Positions 29,238 to 38,152 of a stretch of DNA of 64,000 bases are shown here, one piece after another (the stretch's first letter is position 1; every line of letters starts with the position of its first letter). Made by a program: the position numbers and the translations under genes. The notes below the pieces were generated by a model that searched no databases, was not told where the DNA came from, and worked only from the letters and a program-made list of their open reading frames with translations. Source of the DNA: Pandoraea pneumonica (GTDB lineage: Bacteria; Pseudomonadota; Gammaproteobacteria; Burkholderiales; Burkholderiaceae); contig NZ_CABPSK010000001.1 in NCBI RefSeq assembly GCF_902459645.1, positions 372,001-436,000 of the forward strand. The letters run 5' to 3'.

Positions 29238-31690
29238 GAACGCAATTCCGGAAAACGCAAGCTGTAGGGCGCAAGCAGTAGCGCGAGCGCGATGCCGATC
29301 GTCAGCGTCAGGCCGAAGGCTTGCAAGCTCGGCATGCCGCTAAAGGCGAGCAAGCCAAACGACAGCAGCGTGGTGGCTGCCGACATCAGCGTACCGGCCA
29401 CCGCAATCGCAGCCATCTGTTCATCGTCACCCGCACGCAGCTCACCCTCGCGCAGAAAGATCGCGTAGTTCACCCCCACGCCCAGCACGAGCATCAAGCC
29501 CATCTGTGCGAACAACGTGAGTGGCAAACCGAGGTAGCCGAACGCGGCGAAGACGGCGGCTGACGCGAGTAGCGTGGGCATGAGGGTGGCAATGGCGCCG
29601 CGCCACCCATATCGACGGGCGAGCAGAACGGCCACCACCGCCAGCGCCGCGCCGAACCACAAGCCGCTCGCGTGCCGATAGCGCGCAAACAGATTGGAAA
29701 TGGACGCCGCTTTATCGACGTAGGTCACGCCGGGCAAATCGGCCGCCACTTGCGCTGCCGCCGCGCTGTCACGCAGCCCCAGCGGGCGCACGAGGCTGGC
29801 GAAGCCGTTGGCGTTTGCGTTTGAGGTCCCGGCGTGGAGCGTGGCGATCGCGCCGACCTGTCCCATCCAGAGCATGCGGTACGGCGTCGAGCCGGGCCAC
29901 GCGAGCCAGTCGCCGATGCGAAGCGGCGGCGTGTCGCTCTCGGTCGCAAAGGCATTGGCGTATTGACGCGCGAAGTCGGCACGGAACCCGGCACGGGTCA
30001 TGGCAGCCGTCAGTGCGTCGGGCGAATCGAAACGGGCCGCACCGAAGAGCGCGCGATTGTCGAGTTGACGTTGCATGGAAGGCACAAACTGAGACACGCC
30101 CGTCCAGCCAGTGAACGGCGCGTCTTTGCCGCTGGCAACTTGATCGAGACGCGCGCCAAGCTGCTCTTCGCGACGCAGCAACGCTTCGTCGCTATCGGCT
30201 TGCACCAGCCAGAACTGCGTCGCGCCGTCGATACCGGTGATGCGCGAGATCGCTTGTTCCTGTGCGACCAGCGACGGTTCACGGGAAATCAGGCGGCGGA
30301 TGTCGTCGTCGACACCCAGCCGCCACCATCCGGGCAGGCATGCCAGCAGGATCAGGCAGCCGATAACCGTGCCTTTGCGGCCCGCGAGTGCCGCGCCCCA
30401 GACCCGAAGCCAACGGTGCGCCAGCCGGATGACCGGTGCGCGCAGCGGCGGTACGTTTCGCGGGAGGAAGGCCGGCAACGCCCAGACAACGAAGGTATAG
30501 GACGAGAGTAGACCGGCAAGTGCGAAGACGGCGATCTGGCGCAACGCGGGGAACGGCACCGCGCCGAGAATTGCGTAGCCCAGCACGCTAGTGGCGAGCG
30601 CGATACGCAACGCCGGACGAATCACGGGCAAGGTTCGCTGCGCGGCGTCGCGCGACAGACCGCCGACACCGACGAAGTACTGGATGGCGTAGTCGACCGT
30701 CTCGCCGATCAGCGCGGCGCCAAAGACGAGCGTGAGCAGATGCATCTCGCCGAAGATTGCCAGCGTGGCGACCGCCGCGCACAGGGTGCCGAAGGCGACG
30801 GTGGCTAACCCCATGGCAAGCAAGCGGCCCGAACGGAACGCCCAGAGCGTGAGCAGTGCAATTCCTAGTGTTGCCACGATGCCGATGCGGTGCAATTCCC
30901 GCTCGGCTTGCGCTCTCGCGCTCGCCGCGTGAAAGACGGCGCCGCTGCGCAGCATCTCCACGCCCGGCGTGGCTTCGACGATCTGCGATTGCGCGGTCTC
31001 GAAACATCGCGTGACACGTTGCTGGACATTGCTCTCGAAGGCGGCGCCACGCGTTTGCAGCAGCACCAGCACCCACGTCTTGTCGTCATGACGGGCGCTG
31101 AGCCAGCCCGCGTCCGGCAACATGCGAAGCTGACCGAACGGTAGGCGAATGAGCCAGCGGTCGAGCCAGCCGAACGGATCGTCGGCGGCATCGGTCAGGC
31201 CAAACGGTGAATTGGTCAGCGATAGCGACGGCAGTGACGTGTTGGAGGTCGGCGCGTCGTCTACGGCGCTGGCTGGGTGGCGTCGCAGCTCGGCTTCAAG
31301 CGCCGCGCGGTCGTCCTGCGAGAGCAGCTGGAAGCGGTGAGGGAGGTAAAAATTCGAGAGAAACGCGGGATCGAACGGCGGGATTTTGCCCTGCACGTTG
31401 GAGAAAGCATCGCTCTCGCGTGCAAGCGCATCGAAGCGCGCCGCGGCCGCGCGCGCCGTGCTGGCGTCCTTGGCCCCGATCAACACCACCACGCGATCGC
31501 TCACGCTGCCCGCGAGGTGGTCGACGGCTTGCTCGGCTACGGGGTTTCTCTCCGTTGTCGGCAACAAGGCCAGCACGTTGGTCTCAAGCGGCAGATGGCG
31601 CACGGCAATCAGCCACAGTCCCAACAGCACGACGCCCGTGGTGAAGGCGAACGTGAGTGCACGGCGAAGTGCCCGGATTCGTGGCGTCAT
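29234..31690 (-). CDS. apeM: MMPL/RND-family exporter, ApeM-like
   Basis: An 818-aa inner-membrane protein built as two similar halves: a single N-terminal helix (about 12-32), a large periplasmic domain, then about five helices (about 265-420), repeated after residue 425 with a second periplasmic domain and a final helix bundle (about 690-812). This is the MMPL/RND arrangement found in aryl polyene clusters and thought to move the lipid-linked pigment out of the inner membrane. ATG 31690 overlaps the LolA-like stop by four bases; the frame extends upstream to 31762 but that part overlaps the preceding gene and is not conserved in character. Confidence 0.9.
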   Translation of the reverse strand: MTPRIRALRRALTFAFTTGVVLLGLWLIAVRHLPLETNVLALLPTTERNPVAEQAVDHLAGSVSDRVVVLIGAKDASTARAAAARFDALARESDAFSNVQGKIPPFDPAFLSNFYLPHRFQLLSQDDRAALEAELRRHPASAVDDAPTSNTSLPSLSLTNSPFGLTDAADDPFGWLDRWLIRLPFGQLRMLPDAGWLSARHDDKTWVLVLLQTRGAAFESNVQQRVTRCFETAQSQIVEATPGVEMLRSGAVFHAASARAQAERELHRIGIVATLGIALLTLWAFRSGRLLAMGLATVAFGTLCAAVATLAIFGEMHLLTLVFGAALIGETVDYAIQYFVGVGGLSRDAAQRTLPVIRPALRIALATSVLGYAILGAVPFPALRQIAVFALAGLLSSYTFVVWALPAFLPRNVPPLRAPVIRLAHRWLRVWGAALAGRKGTVIGCLILLACLPGWWRLGVDDDIRRLISREPSLVAQEQAISRITGIDGATQFWLVQADSDEALLRREEQLGARLDQVASGKDAPFTGWTGVSQFVPSMQRQLDNRALFGAARFDSPDALTAAMTRAGFRADFARQYANAFATESDTPPLRIGDWLAWPGSTPYRMLWMGQVGAIATLHAGTSNANANGFASLVRPLGLRDSAAAAQVAADLPGVTYVDKAASISNLFARYRHASGLWFGAALAVVAVLLARRYGWRGAIATLMPTLLASAAVFAAFGYLGLPLTLFAQMGLMLVLGVGVNYAIFLREGELRAGDDEQMAAIAVAGTLMSAATTLLSFGLLAFSGMPSLQAFGLTLTIGIALALLLAPYSLRFPELRS

Positions 31691-32379
31691 TCGACTGTTC
31701 GCAGCAAACGTTGCTCGTTCGCATCGAGCGCGTCGCCCGTGCGCACCTTCTCGAACTGCCATCGCACGGACTCGCCACGCCGGGTCTCGAGCGCGACACC
31801 GCGCACGACGGTATCACCGTTGAGCGTGAGGCGGCGCATGGCCTGCGCAACCTGCGGTTGCGATGGCGTCAGCACGATCTGCCAGCGGTTCACGGTGCCT
31901 GTGACGGCGACCGAGAATTGCGACGCTAACCCGCTGGTGTCGCCGTGCATGAATGCGCTAGTCCACTCGTTGATTTGTTGCGTGAGCGCCGACGCTTGCA
32001 TGTCGAGCGACAACACCGTGCCGTCGGCATCGAGGCGGGCGCTGCGCTGCCGGCCGTAGACATACCCTTGCGGCTGGGGCGAATGCACTTGCCAGACCAC
32101 CCCGCGTTCACGCGCGAATACGAGCGAGCCGCGGGTGATCGCCGGCGCTGAGAGTAGCGGCGACGTGCGCGTCTGGAGAAAATCAGCGTGCACGACGGGG
32201 TAGGCGCCGATCTGCGCAAGAATGCGCTTGAGCAATGCCAGGTCTGCCGCCGCAGAGTCTTGTGTCGGCACCGGCGCGGACTCGACGGCCACAACCGCAG
32301 GCGCCGCGGACATACCGATGAGCGATAGCACGACGGGAAGCAGTGCGCTTGCCGCGCGCTGGGTCAGGCGGCGGCCCAT
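31687..32379 (-). CDS. apeL: LolA-like outer-membrane lipoprotein carrier, ApeL-like
   Basis: A 230-aa exported protein with a signal peptide (about 1-31) and a LolA-type half-barrel: an initial LLKRILAQIGAYPVVHADFLQTRTSPLL segment resembles the N-terminal helix and first strands, followed by SLVFARERGVVWQVHSP. In APE clusters such carriers are presumed to ferry the lipidated pigment across the periplasm, in line with the MMPL exporter encoded next. It overlaps the thioesterase gene by 16 bases. Confidence 0.87.
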   Translation of the reverse strand: MGRRLTQRAASALLPVVLSLIGMSAAPAVVAVESAPVPTQDSAAADLALLKRILAQIGAYPVVHADFLQTRTSPLLSAPAITRGSLVFARERGVVWQVHSPQPQGYVYGRQRSARLDADGTVLSLDMQASALTQQINEWTSAFMHGDTSGLASQFSVAVTGTVNRWQIVLTPSQPQVAQAMRRLTLNGDTVVRGVALETRRGESVRWQFEKVRTGDALDANEQRLLRTVE

Positions 32380-32822
32380 GCGGCCTCCAACTTCTCAACG
32401 ACCACAGGCGGACTCACGAATTGCAGTTCACCGTTGCGCGCATCGACGGCAACTTGCACGGTGTAGCCCTTGGTGATGCGTTCTTCGGTGGCGATATCGT
32501 GAATCTCATACGCAATACGTAAGCGGTTCTCGTACTCGGTGAGCGACGCGCTCACGCGCACGCGCTGTCCGTAACGCGCCGGACGGACGTATTTGAGATG
32601 ACACTCGACAACCGGCCACACGTAACCGGAAGCCTGCATTTGCGGATAGTCGTAGTCGAAGCGGCGCAGCAGTGCGCAGCGAGCGAGTTCGAAGTATTTG
32701 ACGTAATGGCCGTGCCATGCGACTTGCATCACATCGACGTCATGGAAGGGAATCTCGACGTCGGCCGTCGCAACGAGCCACGGTGCCTTTTCCGGCCGGC
32801 GGCCGACGGTGTCAGTCGTCAT
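32364..32822 (-). CDS. apeK: Acyl thioesterase (4HBT family), ApeK-like
   Basis: A 152-aa hotdog thioesterase of the 4-hydroxybenzoyl-CoA thioesterase/YbgC class. The active-site block FHDVDVMQVAWHGHYVKYFE (27-46) contains the catalytic aspartate and the HGHY tract, followed by VVECHLKYVRPARYGQ. It may release stalled or finished chains from ACP. ATG 32822 lies inside the end of the ammonia-lyase gene (11-base overlap). Confidence 0.88.
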   Translation of the reverse strand: MTTDTVGRRPEKAPWLVATADVEIPFHDVDVMQVAWHGHYVKYFELARCALLRRFDYDYPQMQASGYVWPVVECHLKYVRPARYGQRVRVSASLTEYENRLRIAYEIHDIATEERITKGYTVQVAVDARNGELQFVSPPVVVEKLEAAWAAA

Positions 32823-34434
32823 GGGGCAGGTCGCCTCCTTCGGCAATCCACGCACGTACGGTACGCAACTCGTGTTCAAGCGCGCGATCTTCGTCGACGA
32901 ACGGCGACCGAGCGGCGACGCTATCGAGCCACTGGCGCAACGTGTCAGGCAACGGTGCGCTGTCGGGCGAGAGGCGTTCGCGCAGTTTTACCGCTTGCGC
33001 GACGGCGAGCGTGTGGGCGGCAGCCACCTGCTCGGTGAGCATCAGTACGCGCAGGCAATCGCGCGCCGCGATCGTCCCCATGCTGACCTTGTCTTGGTTA
33101 TGCGACTCGGTGGAGCGTGAGAACACGCTGGCCGGCATGGTGTGCTTGAGTGCCTCGGCGGTCCACGCCGACGCGCCGATCTGCACCGCCTTGAAGCCGT
33201 GATTGATCGGGGCGCGCGGTCCGGTAGCGCCGCTGAGATTGCGGGGCAGGCCGTTGTTGAACTTGTCGTCCACGAGCAGCGCCAGTTGGCGGTCCATCAG
33301 GTCCGCGATATTGGCGACCGCCGTTTTCAGGCTGTCCATCGCGAACGCAATGTGCCCGCCGTAGAAGTTGCCGCCGTGATGCACTTCACCGGTATCGGGA
33401 TCGATGAGCGGATTGTCGTTGGCGCTGTTGATCTCGTTCTCGACGTCGCGACGCACCCAACTGAGGGCATCGACGAGCACCCCGACGACGTGCGGCGCGC
33501 ATCGCAGCGAGTAACGATCTTGAATCCGAGCTTCTGGCGGTTCCATGCGGCCGGCCAGATCGTCGCGAATCCAACGGGCGGCGTCGCGTTGCCCTTCGTG
33601 CGGCTTCGCGTCGAAGAGCGTCGGGTGGAAGTGTGCTGCGCGGCCGTCGAGCGCCACGGTCGTGAGTGCCGTCAGGCGGGACGCCAGTCGCGCCAGTGAG
33701 CGGCTTCGCGCGAAAGCGAGGCTGGCCAGCGCCGTCATGACGGCCGTGCCGTTCATCAGCGCGAGGCCTTCCTTGGGGGCCAGGCGAATCGGTGCACCGC
33801 CCGTGGCGGCCAGCGCTTCGGTGGCAGCGCACAGGCGGCCGCGATACCTGACGTCACGCTCACCGATAAGGGTGGCTGCCACGTAGGAGAGCGGTGTGAG
33901 GTCGCCGCTGGCGCCCACGGAGCCTTCCGCCGGAATGCGCGGCAACACGTCATGTGTGAGCAGGTGGACGAGCGCCTCGAGCAGTTCCGGACGGACCGCC
34001 GAGTATCCCTGGGCAAGCGACGCCAGACGGCAGGCGAGCACGGCACGTACGGCGTCGTCGTCGAGCCATTCCCCCATGCCGCAGCCGTGATAGCGGGTGA
34101 GTTGGGCGGGCAGGGCTTCGATGAGCGTGGCTGGCACGTCGACGACGCAGGCATCGCCATAGCCGGTAGTCACGCCATAGACGGGGCGTCCCGCCGCGAG
34201 ATGGGCGTGGAGTGCGTCGACGCCGCGACGAATGCGGTCTCGCCACGCAGCGTCGGTCGACAAACGCGCGCGACGGGTGCGCTGCGCCAGCGCCAGAATG
34301 TCTTCGATCGTCAGCCGGTCGTGACCGAACACCACGGCCGACGCGTCGCTGAGGCGGGCATCGGGCACAGCATGGCGAGCGGGGTTGCCGGTGCCGTCGA
34401 GGGCGCCGGAGAGTGAAATCGGGAGTTCCATCAT
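32812..34434 (-). CDS. MIO-dependent aromatic amino acid ammonia-lyase (HAL/PAL/TAL family)
   Basis: A 540-aa lyase of the histidine/phenylalanine/tyrosine ammonia-lyase family. The MIO-forming Ala175-Ser176-Gly177 (GSVGASGDLTPLS), catalytic Tyr86 (PVYGVTTGYG), NGT at 228-230 and the SANDNP loop are present, so it should be active. Substrate reading: the glutamate that binds histidine in true HutH (ANQEDHVSM) is replaced by Gln447 (HNQDKVSM), as in tyrosine ammonia-lyases; the substrate-ring selectivity pair is Tyr115-His116. It therefore probably makes cinnamate or 4-coumarate as the aryl starter rather than urocanate. ATG 34434 overlaps the preceding stop by four bases. Confidence 0.87.
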   Translation of the reverse strand: MMELPISLSGALDGTGNPARHAVPDARLSDASAVVFGHDRLTIEDILALAQRTRRARLSTDAAWRDRIRRGVDALHAHLAAGRPVYGVTTGYGDACVVDVPATLIEALPAQLTRYHGCGMGEWLDDDAVRAVLACRLASLAQGYSAVRPELLEALVHLLTHDVLPRIPAEGSVGASGDLTPLSYVAATLIGERDVRYRGRLCAATEALAATGGAPIRLAPKEGLALMNGTAVMTALASLAFARSRSLARLASRLTALTTVALDGRAAHFHPTLFDAKPHEGQRDAARWIRDDLAGRMEPPEARIQDRYSLRCAPHVVGVLVDALSWVRRDVENEINSANDNPLIDPDTGEVHHGGNFYGGHIAFAMDSLKTAVANIADLMDRQLALLVDDKFNNGLPRNLSGATGPRAPINHGFKAVQIGASAWTAEALKHTMPASVFSRSTESHNQDKVSMGTIAARDCLRVLMLTEQVAAAHTLAVAQAVKLRERLSPDSAPLPDTLRQWLDSVAARSPFVDEDRALEHELRTVRAWIAEGGDLPHDD

Positions 34435-36245
34435 GACTGTGGCGACTTGCCTTGCCAGAAATCGAAAAAGTTGAACCACTGCGTCGGGTATTGCCGGCAG
34501 TAGTGCTCGAGACGTTGCGCGTACTGCTCGGCGTAGCTGCGCAATGCCGCTTCGCGTCGGGCGCGTGGCAATGTCACCGCATCGGCGAACCGTTCGAAAT
34601 ACAGCCGGTAAATATCCGTGCCGCGACGTTTGTTAGGGCCTTTGTCGCGCAGGCAGAAGAGCAGATACACCGGACATTCGAGCAACGCGGCAAGAATGAA
34701 CGGGCCTTGGGCAAAGGGGGCGGGTTCGCCGAAGAAGGGCACCTGCACCACGCGTCCACCGTCGGCGGACGGCACGCGATCGCCCACAATGACAAGCCAG
34801 TCGCCACGGTCGATGCGCTCGCGCAGCATGATGGCGGTGGCGGGGCCGATGTCGTCGACTTCGATCAGGTTGTGCGCAAAGTCCTGATTCGTCCCGGCGA
34901 GCATGGAACGGAAGCGCTGCGCGTGGCGGGTGTAGACCACCGCGTGAATGCGATCGATGCCGCGCGAACGGGCGAGTGCCCGCGTCATCTCCAGATTGCC
35001 GAGGTGCGATCCGATCACGAGCGCGCCACGGGCATCGTTGGCGGCGGTGTCGAGCGTTGCGTCGTCCTCGACCTGCACGTGGCGCTCACCGAGCAGTCCG
35101 CGCCAGGCGGCGAATTTGTCCAGTGCGGCGTTGGCGAACGCGAGTAGATGCTGGAACGTGCGCCAGCGCGTCGGGGCTGCCCAGCCAAGTTCGGGGGCCG
35201 CCGTGCCAAGCCGCTGTTGGTAGTCGCGCGAGGCGGCACAGGCCTGCGTGTCCTTCAAGGCGAAATAGGCCACCACCGGGATCAGGCAGACGCGCGCCGT
35301 ACGCAGGCCAAACCATCGGCAGGCAAGCGCCAGCACGCGCATGCCTAGCAGACTACCGCGCTCGGGGCGCCGCCACCAAGCGAGGTTGGTCGTAGCGTCG
35401 GGCGCGTCGGGCGTGGGAAGTGAGGCCGGTGGTGTTGCCGATGTCCGGCACAGCTTGCGCCATAACAATGCCGGTATGCGGGGCAGCATCGCGCAAACGA
35501 GCCGCGTATGCATCCACGAAATGCCCACGTTGTCGCGGAACATCTGGAAGTGCGATACCCCGTTGTCCGGATAGACGACGCGTGTGCGCCGGTTCTGCAC
35601 GGGCACCCCTTGCCAGTACAGGCGCACCAGAATGTCCGTGTCGAACGCCATGCGCGGTGGCGGCCGATGCCGTGCGAGCAGGGCGGCGGTGGCGGCTAGC
35701 GGATACACGCGAAACCCGCACATCGAATCGGCGATATCGAACGACAGCGTCTCGACCCACACCCAAAAGTGCGTGATATAGCGGCCGTACAAACGCCCCT
35801 TGGGGACCGACGCATCGTAGCGAGGCGTTCCGCAGATCACCGCATCGGGGCGCTGACGTGCGTCATCGAGAAAGACGGGGACGTCCGCGAGATCGTGCTG
35901 ACCATCGGCGTCGACTTGCAACGCGTGCGTATAGCCAAGCGTATGCGCCCGACGTAATCCGTGGGCGACCGCGCCGCCTTTGCCGAGGTTGCGCGGCAGG
36001 CGTTCGAGCGTCACCGTGTGCGGATGCGCAGCATGAATGGCATCGAGCACGGCCCGCGTGGGCGCATCGCTGCCGTCGTCGACCAGCAGAACCGGCAGCG
36101 CTTGGGCGAGCAAGGTCTCGACGATGCGCGCGATATGCGCCGGGTGGTTGTACACCGGAATCAGAATGCAAGGCCGGAAGGGCTGGCAGGGCTGGCAAGG
36201 CGAAGCGGCATCGGGCAAGCGCTGGGCATCGAGGCGTGCGTTCAT
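34431..36245 (-). CDS. apeJ: Fused family 2 glycosyltransferase and LpxL/HtrB-like acyltransferase, ApeJ-like
   Basis: A 604-aa two-domain protein. The N-terminal GT2 domain (about 24-250) opens with ILIPVYN, has the acidic LLVDDGSD and the LQVDADGQHD motif (Asp112, Asp114). The C-terminal domain (about 295-600) resembles lysophospholipid/lauroyl acyltransferases, with the HX4E catalytic pair His414/Glu419 in GSHLGNLE, VGDRVP and the PFFGEPAPFAQGP block. A hydrophobic stretch (about 308-330) may anchor it. It would decorate and acylate the polyene with a sugar/lipid moiety at the inner membrane. ATG 36245 overlaps the ApeHI stop by four bases. Confidence 0.87.
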   Translation of the reverse strand: MNARLDAQRLPDAASPCQPCQPFRPCILIPVYNHPAHIARIVETLLAQALPVLLVDDGSDAPTRAVLDAIHAAHPHTVTLERLPRNLGKGGAVAHGLRRAHTLGYTHALQVDADGQHDLADVPVFLDDARQRPDAVICGTPRYDASVPKGRLYGRYITHFWVWVETLSFDIADSMCGFRVYPLAATAALLARHRPPPRMAFDTDILVRLYWQGVPVQNRRTRVVYPDNGVSHFQMFRDNVGISWMHTRLVCAMLPRIPALLWRKLCRTSATPPASLPTPDAPDATTNLAWWRRPERGSLLGMRVLALACRWFGLRTARVCLIPVVAYFALKDTQACAASRDYQQRLGTAAPELGWAAPTRWRTFQHLLAFANAALDKFAAWRGLLGERHVQVEDDATLDTAANDARGALVIGSHLGNLEMTRALARSRGIDRIHAVVYTRHAQRFRSMLAGTNQDFAHNLIEVDDIGPATAIMLRERIDRGDWLVIVGDRVPSADGGRVVQVPFFGEPAPFAQGPFILAALLECPVYLLFCLRDKGPNKRRGTDIYRLYFERFADAVTLPRARREAALRSYAEQYAQRLEHYCRQYPTQWFNFFDFWQGKSPQS

Positions 36246-38152
36246 TGCGGCACATCTCCGGCAACGACGTCCGCGGAGGCGGACGGCGCGGGATATGCGA
36301 GATAGCCGGTGGCGGCCGTGCCTTTCGCCCCTTCGTAGGCGTAGTGCACGCGGCAGCGGGAAACATCGTACGTCAGCGAGAGATCGAACCGTGTCCCTGG
36401 CAATACAGGGGCAGAGAATTTCACTTGCTGCAACGTGTTCGGCGCGCTCACCCACGCACCTAGCGCGGGGTCGGCCGACGCATGTTCCGCGGCGAATCGG
36501 GTGGCCCAGTCGATGAGCACGACGCCGGGCAACAGCGGCAGTCCGGGGAAATGGCCTTCGAAATGCGCCAGATCGGGCGGCACGCGCAATGACAGCACGA
36601 CCGCGCGCGCCTTGTCCGGCAGCGTCCCGGTGCCATTCGCCTCGTCTGTGTCGTTCAGGCGAACGCCCATCACCGACGGCAGCCACGGGGAGGCCGGTGA
36701 GAAGAGCGCGGCCACGTCCGCAGCCGTGCGCTTACCCCGATCATTCAGGGGAAGCGCCGCGAGAAAACGCCAGCGTCTTGGGAGCAAGGTCGCATCGAAC
36801 GTCTCTGCCAGCGAGTTGCGCATAGCGGTGCGTACCGCACCCAGCGATTGTTCGCGCCATGCACGCCGACCGGCGCGGCTCAACACGACCGCAGCAGCAA
36901 GACGTCCGGCAATCACTACCGTAGCTGCGTCGTCGACCCATGCATGGCGCAACAGCGCCGCTTCCACCGCCGGTAACGAGACTCGCTTGCCTTCGATCTT
37001 CACCGTGCGGTCGAGCCGCCCCGTCATGACGAACGAACCGTCTGGGTTCACGATGGCCCCGTCGTCGGTCGGCCACCATTGCCCGTCGTTCACGCGCGGC
37101 GAACGGATTTCTAATGCGCCATGGTCCGAGACTCGCACCGTCGTGTCGTCAAACGGCGTCCATTGCGATGTGCGGTCTTGCTGGCGCCACGCGATGCCGC
37201 CGGTCTCGGTGCTGCCGAAGACTTCGACCGGCGCACAGGCATCGCTAACCGAGGCCGCCGCGCGCGACACGCGTGCGAGGCGGGCGCATTGCAGTGCAGC
37301 GTCAGCCGGTAGCGGACCGCCGGAGGAAAACGTGAGGCGCGGGGCGTCGGGCCAGGCACCGGCGCTGTCGCTGATGTCGACGTCGACACCGAGTAGCGCC
37401 GGCCAGCGCGTCAATTGGGCGGGGCCGGCGATCCAGACCACGGCCGGCCACGTGCGCCATGCCACGGCTTGCGAGGGCTCTGCGAAGGTGTGGCGGGCGA
37501 ACGGAACGCCAGCGGCCAACGGCCACAGCACACGGAACCACAGCCCATAAATGTGATGACACGGCACACTGGCGACCACCAGCGCGTTCTGAAGTTGTGC
37601 GCCCCAATGCCGGTGCAGTGCCTGCACTTCATCGTCGAGCTGTGCCAGCGTTTTCGTGATCGCCTTCGGTTCGCCGCTGCTCCCCGATGTGTAAATGATC
37701 AACTGACAGGACGCGGCGAGCGCCTCGTGCGGTGTCGACGTTTCACTCTGCGTCGCAGCATTCGCGGCGTCGTGGCTTATCGCGTCGCACGCCAATGTTT
37801 CGGCATCGACGGCCTCGTCGAAGGCGAACGCGAAGTCGCGTCGCGTCTGAGGCAGCGCGTTGGGCAGCACGACCGGCGTTTTGCCCGCCGACCAAGCGGC
37901 GAAGAGCGCACTGCTCATGTCGAACGGATCGTCCAGACAGAGTGCGAGACGTTGCGCGGGTCGCGCGGAAAAAGCGATCCGCAACAACTGAACGCGGGCA
38001 TGCCACGCGTGCGCCGTCAGTGGAGCGGCGTTGTCTGCGGGCGATCGGCCGTCCACGCAGACAACAAGTGTCGGCGCACGCGGCCGACACACGATCTCGG
38101 CCAGCGGCGTGCAGCCTAGGGCTTGCTGTGAAACGGGATTCACACGACTCAT
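36242..38152 (-). CDS. apeH: Aryl-acid:ACP ligase fused to hotdog dehydratase (ApeH-ApeI fusion)
   Basis: A 636-aa fusion. Residues 1-480 are an ANL adenylating enzyme: P-loop YTSGSSGEPK (154-163), the FGSTETGG block (312-319), the TGRLDRTVKIEGKR hinge (377-390) and the catalytic Lys474 (LNDRGKRT). After a short linker, residues about 515-636 form an ApeI/FabA-type hotdog dehydratase with FEGHFPGLPLLPG, whose His534 is the expected catalytic base. In the APE genes I know, ApeH and ApeI are separate. ApeH would activate the aryl acid and load it on ACP; ApeI with ApeP dehydrates 3-hydroxyacyl-ACP. ATG 38152 overlaps the apeG stop by four bases. Confidence 0.9.
   Translation of the reverse strand: MSRVNPVSQQALGCTPLAEIVCRPRAPTLVVCVDGRSPADNAAPLTAHAWHARVQLLRIAFSARPAQRLALCLDDPFDMSSALFAAWSAGKTPVVLPNALPQTRRDFAFAFDEAVDAETLACDAISHDAANAATQSETSTPHEALAASCQLIIYTSGSSGEPKAITKTLAQLDDEVQALHRHWGAQLQNALVVASVPCHHIYGLWFRVLWPLAAGVPFARHTFAEPSQAVAWRTWPAVVWIAGPAQLTRWPALLGVDVDISDSAGAWPDAPRLTFSSGGPLPADAALQCARLARVSRAAASVSDACAPVEVFGSTETGGIAWRQQDRTSQWTPFDDTTVRVSDHGALEIRSPRVNDGQWWPTDDGAIVNPDGSFVMTGRLDRTVKIEGKRVSLPAVEAALLRHAWVDDAATVVIAGRLAAAVVLSRAGRRAWREQSLGAVRTAMRNSLAETFDATLLPRRWRFLAALPLNDRGKRTAADVAALFSPASPWLPSVMGVRLNDTDEANGTGTLPDKARAVVLSLRVPPDLAHFEGHFPGLPLLPGVVLIDWATRFAAEHASADPALGAWVSAPNTLQQVKFSAPVLPGTRFDLSLTYDVSRCRVHYAYEGAKGTAATGYLAYPAPSASADVVAGDVPQ

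Noticed and set aside
32812-34434. Calling the ammonia-lyase hutH of a histidine utilisation operon
   Set aside because: No hutU, hutI or hutG neighbours; it is embedded by overlaps in the APE operon and lacks the HutH glutamate.
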